DNA of 64,000 nt from Thalassia testudinum. Lineage: Eukaryota > Streptophyta > Magnoliopsida > Alismatales > Hydrocharitaceae. The translations under genes were made by a program, and so were the position numbers. Below the pieces are notes generated by a model that searched no databases, was not told where the DNA came from, and saw only the letters and a list, made by a program, of their open reading frames with translations. The stretch is taken from the NCBI GenBank assembly GCA_037157565.1, contig JAZHRO010000036.1:20200501-20264500 (forward strand). Reading direction: 5' to 3'. Of this stretch, positions 10,997 to 22,961 are shown piece after piece (position 1 is the stretch's first letter; every line of letters begins with the position of its first letter).

Positions 10997-12487
10997 GGCA
11001 GGGCTTTGGAATTACCTGTTTCTCTTGCTTGATCTGCAAATCTCATCCCCTTCTCTTTCTTTCTCTTGTGTGTGTAGGTACTATAAGAAGAAAGTAGGAA
11101 TTTTGGAAGAAGCTTGAAGTTCCTTTTCTTCTCGTGGATTTGAGGTTAGTGCCTTCTTACTTGCCACGTTAAACTTAAAACTATCAAAAAAATACTAAAT
11201 CAGGCTTTAATTATCAAAAACATCTACATTTGGTAGAGTGGTGATTCATAAAAATCATTGTTTGCTTGTTTGAACTATTTAGCACCACTTTACCCTAAGT
11301 GTTGTTCTGATTTTTAGGTCCAGACTTCTGTCTGGATTTTAAAAATCAATTTCTGACACCACAAGCCTCCTAAAATCTAGAAATTTCATCCAAAGATTCC
11401 AAATCAAGTTAGCAACATCTGTACCAAATTTTCGAGCAATTGGAATTGTGGAGAATTTTTAAAAATTCACAGACCAAGGGGGGGTCATCAACTTTGATTT
11501 CATTATTTTGTTACATTTGTGAATTTTAATAATTTTTCTACTTATCCAATTTTTGTAAAATTTGACTTTCTGGAATCCTTGCAAATTCTACACAACATAT
11601 AAAATCACAAAATTTTTTTGTTACTAGTGGTATTACTAAAAAGTCCTAAACACCCACAGGTATCATTTCTAGACCTTGGTACCAGCACAAAGAAAAATCT
11701 CAAACAAATATCAAACAAATTCCTAAAATCATCAGAAAAAATTGTTTTGGAATCCTTGTTTGATTTTCCTTCTAGTGATGATTGCTTTGTTTTGATAACT
11801 AAAAAAGAAAAGCTTGAAAAGATTCATTGATAATTAAATTTCTTCTTAGGATTCAAATCAACTAGGGTTTCTTTTCATTTTGTAACCCCACATTCTAAAG
11901 GAAATCTACCTTCACCAACACAACTTGATTTCTTTTTGATTGTGGAATTCAAACTTGTTTGAAATATTAAAAGGAAAACCCTAAAAGACATTAAATAAAA
12001 TCAAACCCTAAGAGTAGATAAAAAATTGCAATTTTTTTTTTGTGTGACAAACCTCTTGTTTTGGCATTGGACTCACTCCATCCAATTCTCACACACATAA
12101 AAAGAGAAATAACTAGGCATCAATCCAATCAATGCCCCCCACATTCCCATGCACATTCAAATACCCAAGCCTAATTTAAAACAAGTAGTCACTTGACCAC
12201 TTAAGGACTTCATCAAAACTAATCTTGATATCCGGCATCTAGGAATCATTAAGCATTCCTAATTCCTTTTGAAAACACGGTGATAGACTTGGAGGGAAGT
12301 CAAACGACGTGTGCAGGTTCACTCAAGCCCCTGGTGATTTTCCCAGGACATGCTTGGGCCCAATCCTCCTCTTTAGTCTACCTAGGTGATCATTAGGAAG
12401 TGGGTTCACTTGTTGATCCCATATTTATCGGGTTCCTAAGTCTTAAGTTTCTTTATGGAGTCAACCTTAAGGAAGATTTAAGCTTGG
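10997..12487 (+). other. Leader of C between primer site and gag
   Basis: About 1.5 kb of AT-rich non-coding sequence with no convincing gene. The only notable item is the conserved stem-loop region at about 12290-12360, described separately. Long leaders are usual for Athila elements. Confidence 0.7.
12324..12356 (+). promoter_or_regulatory. Leader stem-loop shared by C and A
   Basis: The outer stem is CAAGC/GCTTG, the inner stem CCTGG/CCAGG, with an 8-base loop TGATTTTC. The minus-strand leader of A (59779-59811) has the same outer stem, the same loop bases and a variant inner stem. Upstream, both share GTCAAACGAC. A conserved RNA structure in the leader suggests a packaging or dimerisation signal; that role is inferred, not shown. 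Confidence 0.55.
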
Positions 12488-14750
12488 TTGTTTGTTTTGC
12501 ACTCTTCTCCTCATCTCATCTCTTCTCTTCCCTCCTCGTCTTCTAAGTGCATGCACGGGCAAAGGTCCCAGAACCTACATCTCGAGGGACCATTTGATTT
12601 TGCCCCACGCACCAAAAGATCTTTATTTTCTTCTCCCTTCCATCATCCCTCTGACCATAATATTGAAAACATGGAAAATAGGTCTAAAAATTCTGCTTCT
12701 AACCGCTCTGCTTCCACCTCCCAACCTGACCCTAACTTTCGAAACTCACTAGCTAATCCGCAAGCTGACTTTCCCATTCCTATCCTCTCGCATTGGGAGC
12801 TACCACAAAACCAAGAATGGCCAGGTCAATTTCAAAATCAAAATATAAATCCCCTTTCCCTTATTGTCGACCAATTGGTTTGACTGCAACAAAACCACCA
12901 ACAGTTACGAAGGATAGTCACGAACTTAGCCAATCAAAGATCAGGTCAGCCACTCGGGGAACCTCTTATACCACTTAAGGATTTCTATGATCCTTTCAAT
13001 TATGAAGAGAGACCTGGGGTGGTTATACCACAAGGGGATTTTGAAATTAAACCTGCTATTTTGAACCTAATTAAACATTTTCATGGTCTTTCAAGAGAGG
13101 ACCCCTTTTGCCACCTCGAGGAGCTGACTGTCCTCTCTCAAACCACCCGTTCTCGCAATGTGCAAGAAGTGTGGCTTATGATACTCTTTCCTCTCTCATT
13201 AAAAGATAAAGCATCTCATTGGTTCAGAACGGTTGGGCATCCTATCACCACCTGGCCCCAATTAAAAAAGCATTTTTGTTAAAAAAAAATTTCCAATAGG
13301 TCGTACGAATGCTTTAAGATGATCAATTATGACCTTTCAACAAAATTTGGTGAACCTCTCCATAAGTCTTGAGAGAGATTTTAAGAATTGCTAAGGAGTT
13401 GCCCTACCATGAAATTCCATGGTGGCAGTTAGTGTAGATCTTCTATCATGGATTATATGATCCATTGAAACGATTCATTGATGATTCATGTGGGGGAAAT
13501 TTTGTTAATAAAGATGCTGGAAGTGCCTACCTTCTTTTTGAAGAAATTAGTAAAAACTCAATTAATTTGGCTTCAATGGATATTTTTCATAGGATAACCA
13601 ACCCAAGACTTGGAGTAAATGAAATTGACTTCAAATCTACATCCATTCCAGTCACACAGGATGATCTACACATGATAGCATAAAGACTAGATCAGATGCA
13701 AATTAACTAGAAGAAAGTCGAAGAAAAGCTCACTTAGAAACAAGCTCCTTACCCTAACTCCCCTCACCTTCTAAAAAGAGAAAATCTGCATAATATTGGT
13801 GCTATTCCTATTGGCAACAGTATTCATCTGAATTTTCACAAGATTTGACTGGGAGTTTTGATTTCATGAATCAAAATCTTTTTAACCCCACCATTGAAAA
13901 CATTTCGACTCTCCAGGTGCAATTTAGAAATTCCTCCAATTCTTACAATCAAAATTGGAGGAAAAACCTGAATCCTTCCTGGAAAGCCCCAAATCAAATT
14001 CTGTTTCCTAAGCAATTTGGGACTTATCTGCAAAACATATATCAACCTGGGCCATCCTAAGATGATATCAACACCCAGGTCATGAAACTCTGTAGGGAAT
14101 GTAGAATCAAATGACTGAAGTAACCTGCATGATAAACAATTTACAACAAGTAAAGGTTACTCCTGATCACAGGCCTACTGGCAACCTGCCATCCCAACCC
14201 ATGCACAACCCAAATAATCAATGGAACCAATATCAAGGTGGATATCCCAATCAACCTATTTACCCAACACCCTAGTACCCACTATGTTTCAATCAAAACT
14301 TGGCTTCCCATCCTCCTTCTAGCAACAACCACACCGTAAATGAAGTTACTCTAAGGGATGGGAAAGCTACTCATGATCCCTCACTTACTCAAGAAACCCA
14401 TTTTAGAGAAAAGCAGATCAACTCTTCTCCCTCTTCCACTAACCCTATTCAGGGACCTGCAACTCCAAAATAGGAAAATCCTATACCTTTCCCACTAGCC
14501 CTTCACTCTTCATACAACAAGAATAAGAAATCTGAGCCCACTAATAAGGGATTGATGGATCTTTTTGGGCAAGTTGAAATAAATATCGCTTTCCTTGATG
14601 CCATAAGATATATCCCTGCCTATGGCAAATTCTTAAGAGATTTATGTACTCCCAAAAGGCAACCAAGAAACATAAGAAAGGTGATTCTCCCAGAGACAAT
14701 GAGCTTAATTGTGCAGAGCAAACTGCCTCTGAAAGAAAATATCCAGGCAC
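12488..14750 (+). pseudogene. gag: C gag remnant
   Basis: A likely start is the ATG at 12671 (MENRSKNS), though the frame is open from 12488. The N-terminal part ends with VTNLANQRSG. It is followed by the retrotransposon gag core at about 13019-13282 (KPAILNLIKHFHGLSREDPF, then KDKASHWFRTV). A frameshifted C-terminal part includes a poorly kept coiled-coil region (DDINTQVMK near 14066), a Pro/Gln/Asn-rich stretch and the Athila block EINIAFLDAIRYIPAYGKFL (14552-14660). Several stops (for example after position 13282 and near 14058) and shifts break it. No zinc knuckle is seen, as expected for Athila. Protease follows directly. Confidence 0.85.
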
Positions 14751-14753
14751 CCC

Positions 14754-15248
14754 TTGATTCAAGCAATCATTAATAAAACTTCTTTTGATCATGCCTTATT
14801 GGATCTTGGTGCCTCAATTAATCTCATCACCACTGTTGTATTTGAAGAATTCAAGATCGCTGAATTAAAACTTATCGAGGCAACAGTTCAATTAGTTGAC
14901 CGATCTACAATTAAACCAAAGGGGATCGTTGAGGATGCCATTGTCTAGGTGCAAAATTGTCTATTTGCTATAGACATTTTGGTCTTAGACATAGAGGTAC
15001 CGGAAGCACTAAAAAATGCCCCCATAATTCTTGGAAGACCATTCCTAGCCATCACCAAAGGAAATATTGATTGTGATTTTGGAAAGATGAAAATCATGTG
15101 CGACGGTGAATCTATTACCCTAGATATTTTTCAAGCCTCTAGGAGATTCCAAGAACCAAATTTTTTTGATGACTCAGATTCTGATAGAGAAAAATTTAGT
15201 GGAGGAAACAATGCAAATTTCACACATGGGTTCTTGCTTTGCAGTTAA
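14754..15248 (+). pseudogene. pro: C aspartic protease remnant
   Basis: The active-site block reads ALLDLGASINLI, so the catalytic Asp-Leu-Gly is kept. It is followed by DRSTIKPKGIVEDAI and by APIILGRPFLAI, the normal C-terminal block of retroviral-type proteases. One TAG at 14946 interrupts the frame, and it shifts to the RT frame between 15166 and 15248. It would cut the Gag-Pol polyprotein. Confidence 0.88.
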
Positions 15249-17148
15249 TATGGTTCTTGAACAATCTTCTGATTTAGCCCACCCTCCCATCCTTACCACA
15301 CCATCAACACCTGACTATTCACCTAACTCCTCTCTCACTTCACTCATAGACCAAAAAGCAGAAATCATTTCGGTGCTGGCCCCCAAACTAAAGTTAAAAC
15401 CTTTGCCCAACTCCCTTAAATATGTTTTCCTTGGACTGAATCAGAGCATGCCCCTGATTATCAATTTTGAACTTGCTGGAGCTCAAGATTAAAAACTTCT
15501 CCAAGTTCTTAGTAAGAATCGAAAAGCTATTGGCTGGACCCTTTTTGACCTTAAGGGTATCAATCCATCCTATTGCACTCATAGAATATATCTTGAGGAC
15601 AACTCTCACCCCTCCTGCCAACCACAAAGGTGCCTGAACCTTGATAAGCAGGAGGTGGTAAAAAAGGAGATAATAAAATGGCTTGATGCTGATATCATCT
15701 ACCCCATTTCTGACAGTTCGTAGGCTCGTCCCACACAAGTAGTGCCTAAGAAAGCTGGACTAATAGTTGACACAAATGAACATGGGGAAAATATAGCCAC
15801 TCGGACAGCTTGTTCTTGGCGTGTGTGCATTGATCATCGCAAATCAAACACCTCCAGCAAGAAAGACCATTTTATGCTCCCATTTATTAATCAAATCTTG
15901 AAGTAGTTAGCCATACGTGATTATTACTGTTTTCTTGATGGTTATTCCGGCTATAATCAAGTTGCAGTCCAACCTGAGGATCAAGAAAAAACTACATTCA
16001 CCTGCCCCTTTAGAACCTCTGCTTTACAGAGGATGTCCTTCAATCTGTACAATGCACCTGCGAGTTTTCAAAGGTGTATGCTTGCAATATTTTTAGACTT
16101 GGTAGGTGAATGTCTTGAAGTTTTTATGGATGACTTCTCTATTTTTGGAGATTCATTTGATTTATGTCTTAAAAATCTTGAAAGGATGCTCCAAAAATGC
16201 ATAGAAGTTAACTTGGTCCTCAGTTGGGGAAAAGGACATTTCATGGTCTAGAAAGGCATCGTCCTAGGCCATGCCATCTCCAGAAAAGGAATTGCAGTAG
16301 ATCGTGCAAAATTTGATGCTATCTCTGAACTCCCATTGCCCACTATTGTGAAATAGATCTAATCTTTCTTGGGGCATGTAGGCTTCTTTCGCCATTTCAT
16401 CAAAAATTTTTCCTAAATCTCCAAGCCCTTAAGTCAATTGCTCACCAAAGACTAGCCTTTTGACTTTACAGAACAATGCCTAGAGAGTTTAATAGGTTGA
16501 AGAAGGATGTCACAGAGGCACCAATTTTATAGGGACTTGATTGGAATTGTTCCTTTAAATTAATGGAAGATGCCTTTGATTTTGTTTGGGGGTCATTCTA
16601 GGGCAACGTATTGACAAGAAACCCATTGTGACCTACTATGCTAGTAAAACACTTGATGACGCATAATGGAATTACATGGTAACTGAAAATGAACTTCTTG
16701 CCATTGTCTTTGCCCTAAAGAAAGTCCGATCATATCTATTGGTGTCACATGTCACTATATACACCGACCAGTTAGCACTCAAATATCTGTTGAACAAGAA
16801 AGATGTGAAACCCCACCTTATTTGTTGGATCCTGCTGCTCCAGGAATTTGACCTGGAAATCAAGGATAAGGTAGGGACACAAGATGTAGTGGATGACCAT
16901 CTCTTACGTCATATGACGAATGACATGTTGACCCCTCCAGATATTTTCCCTGATGAGACCATCTTAGCTGCCAATACCCTCCCCTGGTTTGCACCCATTG
17001 TGAACTTTTTAACAACACGAATGCCTTCTGATTGGCCAAAAACCAAATGGGATAAGTTCTTTGCTGACATAAATATTATTTCTGGGAGGAGCCCGACCTT
17101 TACCGCATCTATGCTGTTCAAGTCATTAGATAGTGTGTTCCTGAATTA
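15166..17148 (+). pseudogene. pol: C reverse transcriptase and RNase H remnant
   Basis: One frame from 15166 to about 16400 contains the Athila RT blocks in order: LKYVFLGLNQSMPLIINFEL, SWRVCIDHRKSNTSSKKDHF, DYYCFLDGYSGYNQ, FNLYNAPASFQRCM and the catalytic FMDDFSIFG (about 16126). It then reads GIVLGHAISRKGIAVDRAKF. Stops interrupt it near 15490, 15721, 15906 and 16249, with more after 16350. In a shifted frame, RNase H and its connection resume at 16676 (TENELLAIVFALKKVRSYLL, then ALKYLLNKKDVKPHLI). The family assignment is secure; the copy is inactive. Confidence 0.92.
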
Positions 17149-17436
17149 GAATTTCATGATATTCTGACGCACTGTCACTCAATGGCCTATAGCGGTCATT
17201 TCTCGGGCAAGAAAACTGCAGCTAAAGTCCTTACTTCTAGATTCTTTTGGCCCAGCCTGCACAAAGATGCTCATTCTTTCGTTCGGTCCTGTGTGCATTG
17301 CCAAAGCATTAGCAACATGACTCAGAAAGATATGATGCCCCTAAATCCAATATTAAAGGTTGAAATTTTTTATGTATGGGGCATCAACTTCATGGGATCA
17401 TTCATCAACTCTAGTGGGTATGGATTGAAGCAATAC
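17149..17436 (+). pseudogene. int: C integrase N-terminus, cut by D2
   Basis: The zinc-binding HHCC domain is readable: HCHSMAYSGHFSGKKTAAKV, then FFWPSLHKDAHSFVRSCVHC. The beginning of the catalytic core follows as WGINFMGSF, where the first catalytic Asp (GIDFMGPF in the family) is now Asn. The reading ends at GYGLKQY where a D-family LTR is inserted. The rest should lie right of the window. Confidence 0.9.
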
Positions 17437-18092
17437 TGATGTGTCAAAAATTCATCGCAAAAGGATTTGAGTTTTGAAAACATGTCATTGTAGTGTAATT
17501 TGCGAGAAAATCCAAACAATCAAATAATTTGTTACCCAAACTCAAAAGGAATCCCAGGTCAAACACAGGGTGACTACGTCGATTCAAAATCCGTAATTAT
17601 ATATTTTTTTTTGTAATTTTTCCTTAAAGATGAGATAATCACAATGATTCTATTTACTTGCAATATTAACACTAGAGAGAGAGAGAGAGAGAGAGAAAAT
17701 AATTCAATATCAATGATAATATCATATAATTACCACTAGAAAGCAAGAAATCTAATCTAAAAAGCAATAAAGAGAAGAGAGGTGAGAAATTATCCTCCTC
17801 AATGGTTGCTTGGAGGATGAGCCAGACGGGTGACGCTTAGAAGAAGAAGAGTGAAGATCAAGGATGGAGAATAAAGCAGGAAGAACCGGGGGCAAGGCAA
17901 GGCGTCGTCATCACGGGATCCACTTCTAGAACGTGGGCAAGAAGATGACCATGGGTGCTCCACGAATGGGGTGAGAAGTGGACAAAATTTTGATTTTTAC
18001 TCTAGAGGAGCATCTCAGGTTTGGGACAAGCTTCTTTAGAGCTTTGGAGAGGAAGAGAGATGAAGGAAGGGATGAGAAGAATGTAGGGGTCG
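17437..18092 (-). repeat. D2: left part of a D-family LTR inserted in C
   Basis: It starts TGATGTGTC directly after the broken integrase reading and resembles D1 (44430-45298): a GGTCAAACACAGGGTG motif, a GA microsatellite at 17683-17696, a TCCTCCTCAATGGTTGCTTGG block and an ACTCTAGAGGAGCATC block. It stops at 18092 where A is inserted and resumes at 63413. Element polarity is minus. Whether D2 is a solo LTR or part of a full element cannot be told here. Confidence 0.7.
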
Positions 18093-18972
18093 TGATCGAG
18101 TTTTTTCATGGTTTCTAAAATGCAATTTTTATAAGTCATTGCAACACACAAAAATCGATTCACTTTTAAATTTGTAAGACCTAGATAGTGGAGTATTTAG
18201 AGTCGTCCAAGGAGGCCAAATTGTTAATCACATGAGTGGTTCTCTCTCTCGCCTCTCAAATTCGCACATTCTTTTTGTGATTTTGATTTTTTATTATTTT
18301 TAGGGTTTTTAAAAATAATCTGGTTTGAGATATGCGAAGAAGAAATTATGCTACAACTAACCCTAGGTGACAAGAATGAAGTCCACTCTTCTAATCTCAC
18401 CCTAGGCAAGTGCACTTAGGGTAATTAGAAGAGGAGAGTGTGTGCACTACAATTATAAGAACAACATGGGAAACACACTAACTACAACATGAAAATTGGA
18501 AGGTGAAATAATTGTTGTATTACTAGTAGAGTCAAATACAAGTAGCTAAATGCTTCTAAAAGACAAAGAGAAACTAAACTAGCAATACAAGATAAAAGAA
18601 GATAAAGAAGATGATGAATCCTCTGTAAAAGTTCAGGAGAGCCCTTGCTCCCAGTGCAGTCACCCCACACTTGAAAAGAATTCTTCCTTAGCTTCTTCTT
18701 GTAGTTGCCCTCATCCAGGCAATCTCTCCTAAAGGTGGGTGTCAACCACCTCAAGTCTCCTCCTCTTGCCTAGTCGTCCCTGTAGTGTGAAGATCTCCTC
18801 CTCCTTGGCATGGGTAAGGGAGAAGAGGGAGAGGAAGAAGGCACCAAGGGGGTGGGTAGGTTGCCCCCTTGATCTTCATCCCTCCTTCTTCCTCCTTGGC
18901 AAGGAGATAGGGTGGAAGAATGGTGAACCTAACTAAGGGAGAAGATGGGTTTTTGGTGGTTATTATTGTGGG

Positions 18973-18980
18973 TATATATA
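18973..18980 (-). promoter_or_regulatory. TATA box of the A 3' LTR
   Basis: TATATATA in GGGTATATATAGAGG (plus strand). In the 5' LTR the matching site (about 62064) reads TATATGTACA, so the copy that would drive A has a damaged TATA. Confidence 0.5.
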
Positions 18981-19429
18981 GAGGTGGAGAGGGGGGTTAG
19001 TTAGCGTGGACATGTGGAGGGCTAGGATTAGGTTTGGTAGGTGGTTAGTGGTGATTATGGTGATCCTAGGGTTAAGATTAGTTGGGCCCATCTTTAAGGG
19101 TGTGTAGGGGGTAGTTATAGTGGTGGAGAGGTGCATGGAGTTGGTGCCAACCATGGAGGGATGCTATGGTTTGGCGCGACCTAAGGGGGGTTTTAGAAGG
19201 TGGGTAGGTGGATGGTTAGGATGGGTTGTAGGGGTAGGTGTAGGGTTAGGATGTGGGGACTTTTGGTACCAAAGGAGAGGGGTCATTTTTTGGTGGAGTG
19301 GGTGGAAGGATGCTGATAGTTGGTGCCAAAAGTAGGCTAGACTAGGTAGCTTGGGTGGACTTAGGGTTAGGGTTATTTGGTGGAGCTCATTAGGTTGGGT
19401 TTTAGGGTTAAGTGTTGCTACCAAGGAGG

Positions 19430-20100
19430 TGACTAGCTAAGCTAAGCTACCTTAGCTAGCTTAGATTGTAGGAAGTAGGGTTGGAGGCATTTGGAGCTAG
19501 GATTTTGGTGGAGAAGAGTTGGAGGTAGTCATCTTGAGCTGAACTGGAGCTGGTGGCTACTAAAGTGAGCTGCAAGGAGCTACATTAACTGGCTTGGCTT
19601 ACTCGTTCTTTGCTAGCTGCTAAGCTAGGCTAAGATGAGCTAGCTTATGCTGATTTGAGCTGAGGTGAGCTGAGTCTGATATTCTCAGGGAGGACCTAGC
19701 TAGTTGGAGTAGCTAAGGTAACTTAGCTCAACTAAGTTGAGCTAAGTGGAGTCCCTGGGAGCTGAACTTGAGCTAGCCTGAGCTGGTTAAGCTCATATTT
19801 AGCTAACCAGGTCTAGATAGTTGATTGTAGTAGCTAGTCCTAGCTAGGTTGAACTTCCAGTGAACTCTTCTGAGGTAGAAGAGTGGGAATGGGGCTGGGA
19901 TCAACTGTCATCAGCTAGTTTGAGCTGGCATCCAGTTGAGGTGGGCTGAATGGAGCTAAGGTGAAATAGCTAGAGCTACCATTTAGCTGAGATGATATGA
20001 ATGGAGCTAAGGGTGAGTTGATCTAGCTAGAAAGAGCTAGGATCCAACTAGGATTCAACTGAAATGAGCTAGATCTAGCTAGGATCCAGCTGATAGGAGC
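19430..20100. repeat. AGCT-rich block in the A 3' LTR
   Basis: Dense AGCT units (GAGCTGAG, TAGCTAAG, CTAGCTAGG) over about 670 bp, matching 62540-63190 in the 5' LTR and, in reverse orientation, 6310-6900 in C. Confidence 0.8.
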
Positions 20101-20240
20101 TTCTTATTCATCTTTTGCCTTCCAGAGTACCAAAATGTGTGGCATCTAACATTATACCTATTCCTGACACTCAGATAAATGCATCAAAAATACATTGAAA
20201 TGCAATGTATGCCTATCCTAGGTAAATGCCTAAGTGCAGC

Positions 20241-22890
20241 TGATGATAAATGTCATCATCAGCTATAACTAGTTTTATTTATTCATATTCCATCATTAAA
20301 TGCTCCTACATAACCGCCAGAGAGACGTAATTCATTGCATAATCCTTTCTGAGAGAAATACAAGAAACCAATATTAAAACTACAATTTTACCATCACATC
20401 ATGAATACAGAATAATTGCAGCTTTCTCTAGCGGTTAATTAAGGGTCAAATGGTCTTAAGAGTCTAAAAAGTGGGTTAACATAGACAGAAAAGGGTTTTC
20501 GCGCATTTTAGGAATTAAATGAGTTTTGAAACCCTAAAAATAGACCTACTTAATTAAACAAGGTTCTAGTTAAGATAAAATTCACGTAAACCCTCTAAAA
20601 TTCATAGAAAAATATTCTTTAGCATTTGGTACCTTCAATTTGACCATCAGAACCCAACTTGAACCAAAATAGAGTATCAGATAGACTTTTGCCCTAATGT
20701 GGGTAATTGTGTAATTTCTAAAGTCAAACTTGCTCAAAACCTAAATCTAACTTTACCACTGGATTTCTTGGGTCCAAATTAGATTTGTACCAAAATTTGG
20801 GCCCAATCTGAGATTATCTTGACCTAGTTTGCAATTTGGCCCTCTCTAATTCTTTTATCTCACACTCATGCCCTTAGCTTTTGAATTTCTTACAAATATT
20901 CCCCTAGCTTTGTCATCTTCTTCACAAAAAGGTCTCTACCACCCTCAACTCCTAATCCTACAACTTCAGCGACCTTCAAATGGGAAGATCTCCTAGATTT
21001 CTCGCTCAATCCCTTCCAAAATTAGAAGGGAGATTCCTTGAGGAGTCTTCTTTCCAATGAATTAGATCCGAAGCCTAACAACCTTCCTAATCTCTCATGC
21101 GAACGCATGAGAGATTCAGGTATCCCATAGGTTTTCAACTCCGATGGCCTTCCAAGCTTGGGAAGCTTGCTTCCCAAGCTCTAACCTCTCCCTGAGGCCT
21201 ATAAAAGAAACCCCAGGGCCTGCTCATTCTCAGCAAGGTTTAAGGCCAAAACAATGTCTTCCCTCTCTTCTACGGCCGGCTCCGACCTTAGCTCCGACGA
21301 GATCCTCCCCTGTTGTCCTACGGCCTCCCAACGGCCAAATTGGGAGTGCTACGTTCCTCCCCTCCATCGTCCGCTCCTCGATGACCCACTCAGGGGCTCC
21401 TAGATCCCCCTCTTCCTCGCCATTTCTCCCTTTAGAAGTTCATCTTCCCCACATCCGACCATCACATCGGCATGGGAATCTCTCCCCCTTTCATCCCTAA
21501 ACTAGGCTCTATAGTTTCTACTTTCTTACCTCTTTATCTCTATCTCTCAAAACAACCGCTGACCACAAATCCCTCCCTCCATCTTCTTCCGCTTTGGCGA
21601 TGATCCGACGATGCCAACACACCGCTACACCACACGAATCCCACCGCTATCACCCCCACCAACATCGTTGTGCTCCCACCAACTAAAGGCCTAACCTCAC
21701 ACACTTAATTAGCCGATCTACCATTCCCCCGAACATACCCACTTCCTTTGGTCATCCTCACCTCCATTCGGCCGCCACACTCACTTTCGCACCACAAAAC
21801 CACCTCCACATTCTTTACCATCATCAGGTGATCATTTTGAGCTTTTTCATTGGGCCGTTTAGCCCAGACTTTGCTGTTTCAAGTTTTCACCTCCAATTGC
21901 CATTAATGTGCAAGCTTTGAAATTGCTTGAAGCTCTCTCTAGCAGCTGCAGTTCTAGGTGTCCACATCAGGCAAAGCGGAATCGACCCAGCTGTGCACTT
22001 GACCAGACAATTGGGTTGTTGATCGCCTCCATCACACGAATCAGCCAAAGATAGCTGCTACTATGAACAAAGAAGATGGTGTGGGACTTAGTCCTACATC
22101 GTAAACTTATAAGCTCCTACAGTGGTATAAGTCAATTTTCTGACATTGACCCCTCGCCCAGTGCATGAGGGGTTGGGTCCCTCCTTACACAAGCCTCACA
22201 CCTCATCTGCTATAGACCCCCGGCAGCCCTGGTCCTAGGTACGCGAAAACCCGATTACCCATATAGCTGCCTGAATTGAGAGAGAGGAGAAGGAACATGA
22301 GAGAGAGAGCAGGGGCAGCGGGTTTTTCTCTCCTGAGAATCGGCTGACACTTAGCCACTGGAGGGATTGCCTCCCTCTGTGGATGAAAAATAGAAGCCAA
22401 AGAGAGAAATGAAAGAAGAAGGAAATAAAGAAGGTAGTCAAGAATAAAAGGGAAAGTACTGTAGCAAACACAAGTTTAAGTCATCTGATGGCTTAAGGCG
22501 ACGTCTAACTTAGGTAAAGCAGTTGATACTGTTGATATATTTGAGTACCTAAGTTTGAATGGTTGATGGCACTGTTGCATTATTTGAACTCAATGCATAT
22601 ATGCTTAAATTGAATAATTGGTGATCTAAATCACCATTGTTTTTGCTTTAAGACTATTTTTTCCATGCATAACTATTGCTAAACTCATGCTCTACATTGA
22701 TTATCATTTCTGAGCAATTATTATTCATTTCTTGGTATTATTTGGCTTGAATCTTATGCTCATTTACATTATTTATTGAGATTAGCAATTGAATTCCTAT
22801 TAAATTTTATCTGTTGTTCGAGCTATTTTTGAGGATTTATTGCTACAATGAATGCATCTTTCATAAAACCTCGATCTAGCCCTATCAATG
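20241..22890 (+). repeat. B 5' LTR (copy B1)
   Basis: It starts with the hairpin sequence TGATGATAAATGTCATCATC and ends CTATCAATG, directly before TTTTGGCGCC. The third LTR copy ends CTATCAACA, so ATG is probably a mutated ACA. Two partial copies (42155-44429 and 54134-55942) match it. It holds a TATA box at 21200, a GTGGGAC-TTA-GTCCTAC palindrome at 22081 and a U5 with the GCTATTTTTGAGGATTTATT block. Open frames such as 21144-21500 have no recognisable product. Confidence 0.85.
21200..21207 (+). promoter_or_regulatory. TATA box of the B 5' LTR
   Basis: TATAAAAG in GGCCTATAAAAGAAACCC. The other B copies keep it at 43928 and 54201, and the F LTR at 39633. Confidence 0.65.
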
Positions 22891-22893
22891 TTT

Positions 22894-22961
22894 TGGCGCC
22901 ATTGCTGGGGAAGGATTCCTCAGCAATAGCCTAATAAACATTTTGGCCCCGTTGCCAGGGA
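22894..22961 (+). promoter_or_regulatory. Tandem pair of tRNA-Asp-type primer sites in B
   Basis: TGGCGCCATTGCTGGGGA (22894-22911) and TGGCCCCGTTGCCAGGGA (22944-22961) both resemble the plant tRNA-Asp complement. Each is preceded by a similar CTATCAATG/TAATAAACA-TTT segment, so an LTR-primer-site junction of about 50 bp has been duplicated. Confidence 0.75.

Larger units (their letters stand above)
6111..17436 (+). mobile_element. C: Athila-type Ty3/gypsy retrotransposon, left part
   Basis: 5' LTR, tRNA-Asp-type primer site, long leader, gag, protease, RT, RNase H and the start of integrase occur in order on the plus strand. The RT block VFMDDFSIFG and the gag block near 14552 point to the Athila lineage. 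The element breaks off in integrase at 17436 where a D-family LTR begins; the rest of pol and the 3' LTR should lie right of base 64000. It is the only gypsy element in the window with recognisable pol. Many stops and shifts make it non-functional. Confidence 0.88.
18093..20240 (-). repeat. 3' LTR of A, main part
   Basis: It aligns throughout with 61186-63330 in the same orientation, including the GTAAGACCTAGATAGTGGAG block and the AGCT-rich block (about 19430-20100). The LTR start (minus-strand 5' end) is displaced to 55943-56030 by the insertion of B at 20241. Together the two parts give about 2.23 kb, as for the 5' LTR. Short open frames in it are chance. Confidence 0.85.

Noticed and set aside
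21144..21500. 118-codon frame in the B LTR
   Set aside because: It spans the TATA box and R region, and the other B copies shift frame. Pro/Ser-rich content reflects pyrimidine-rich leader DNA.
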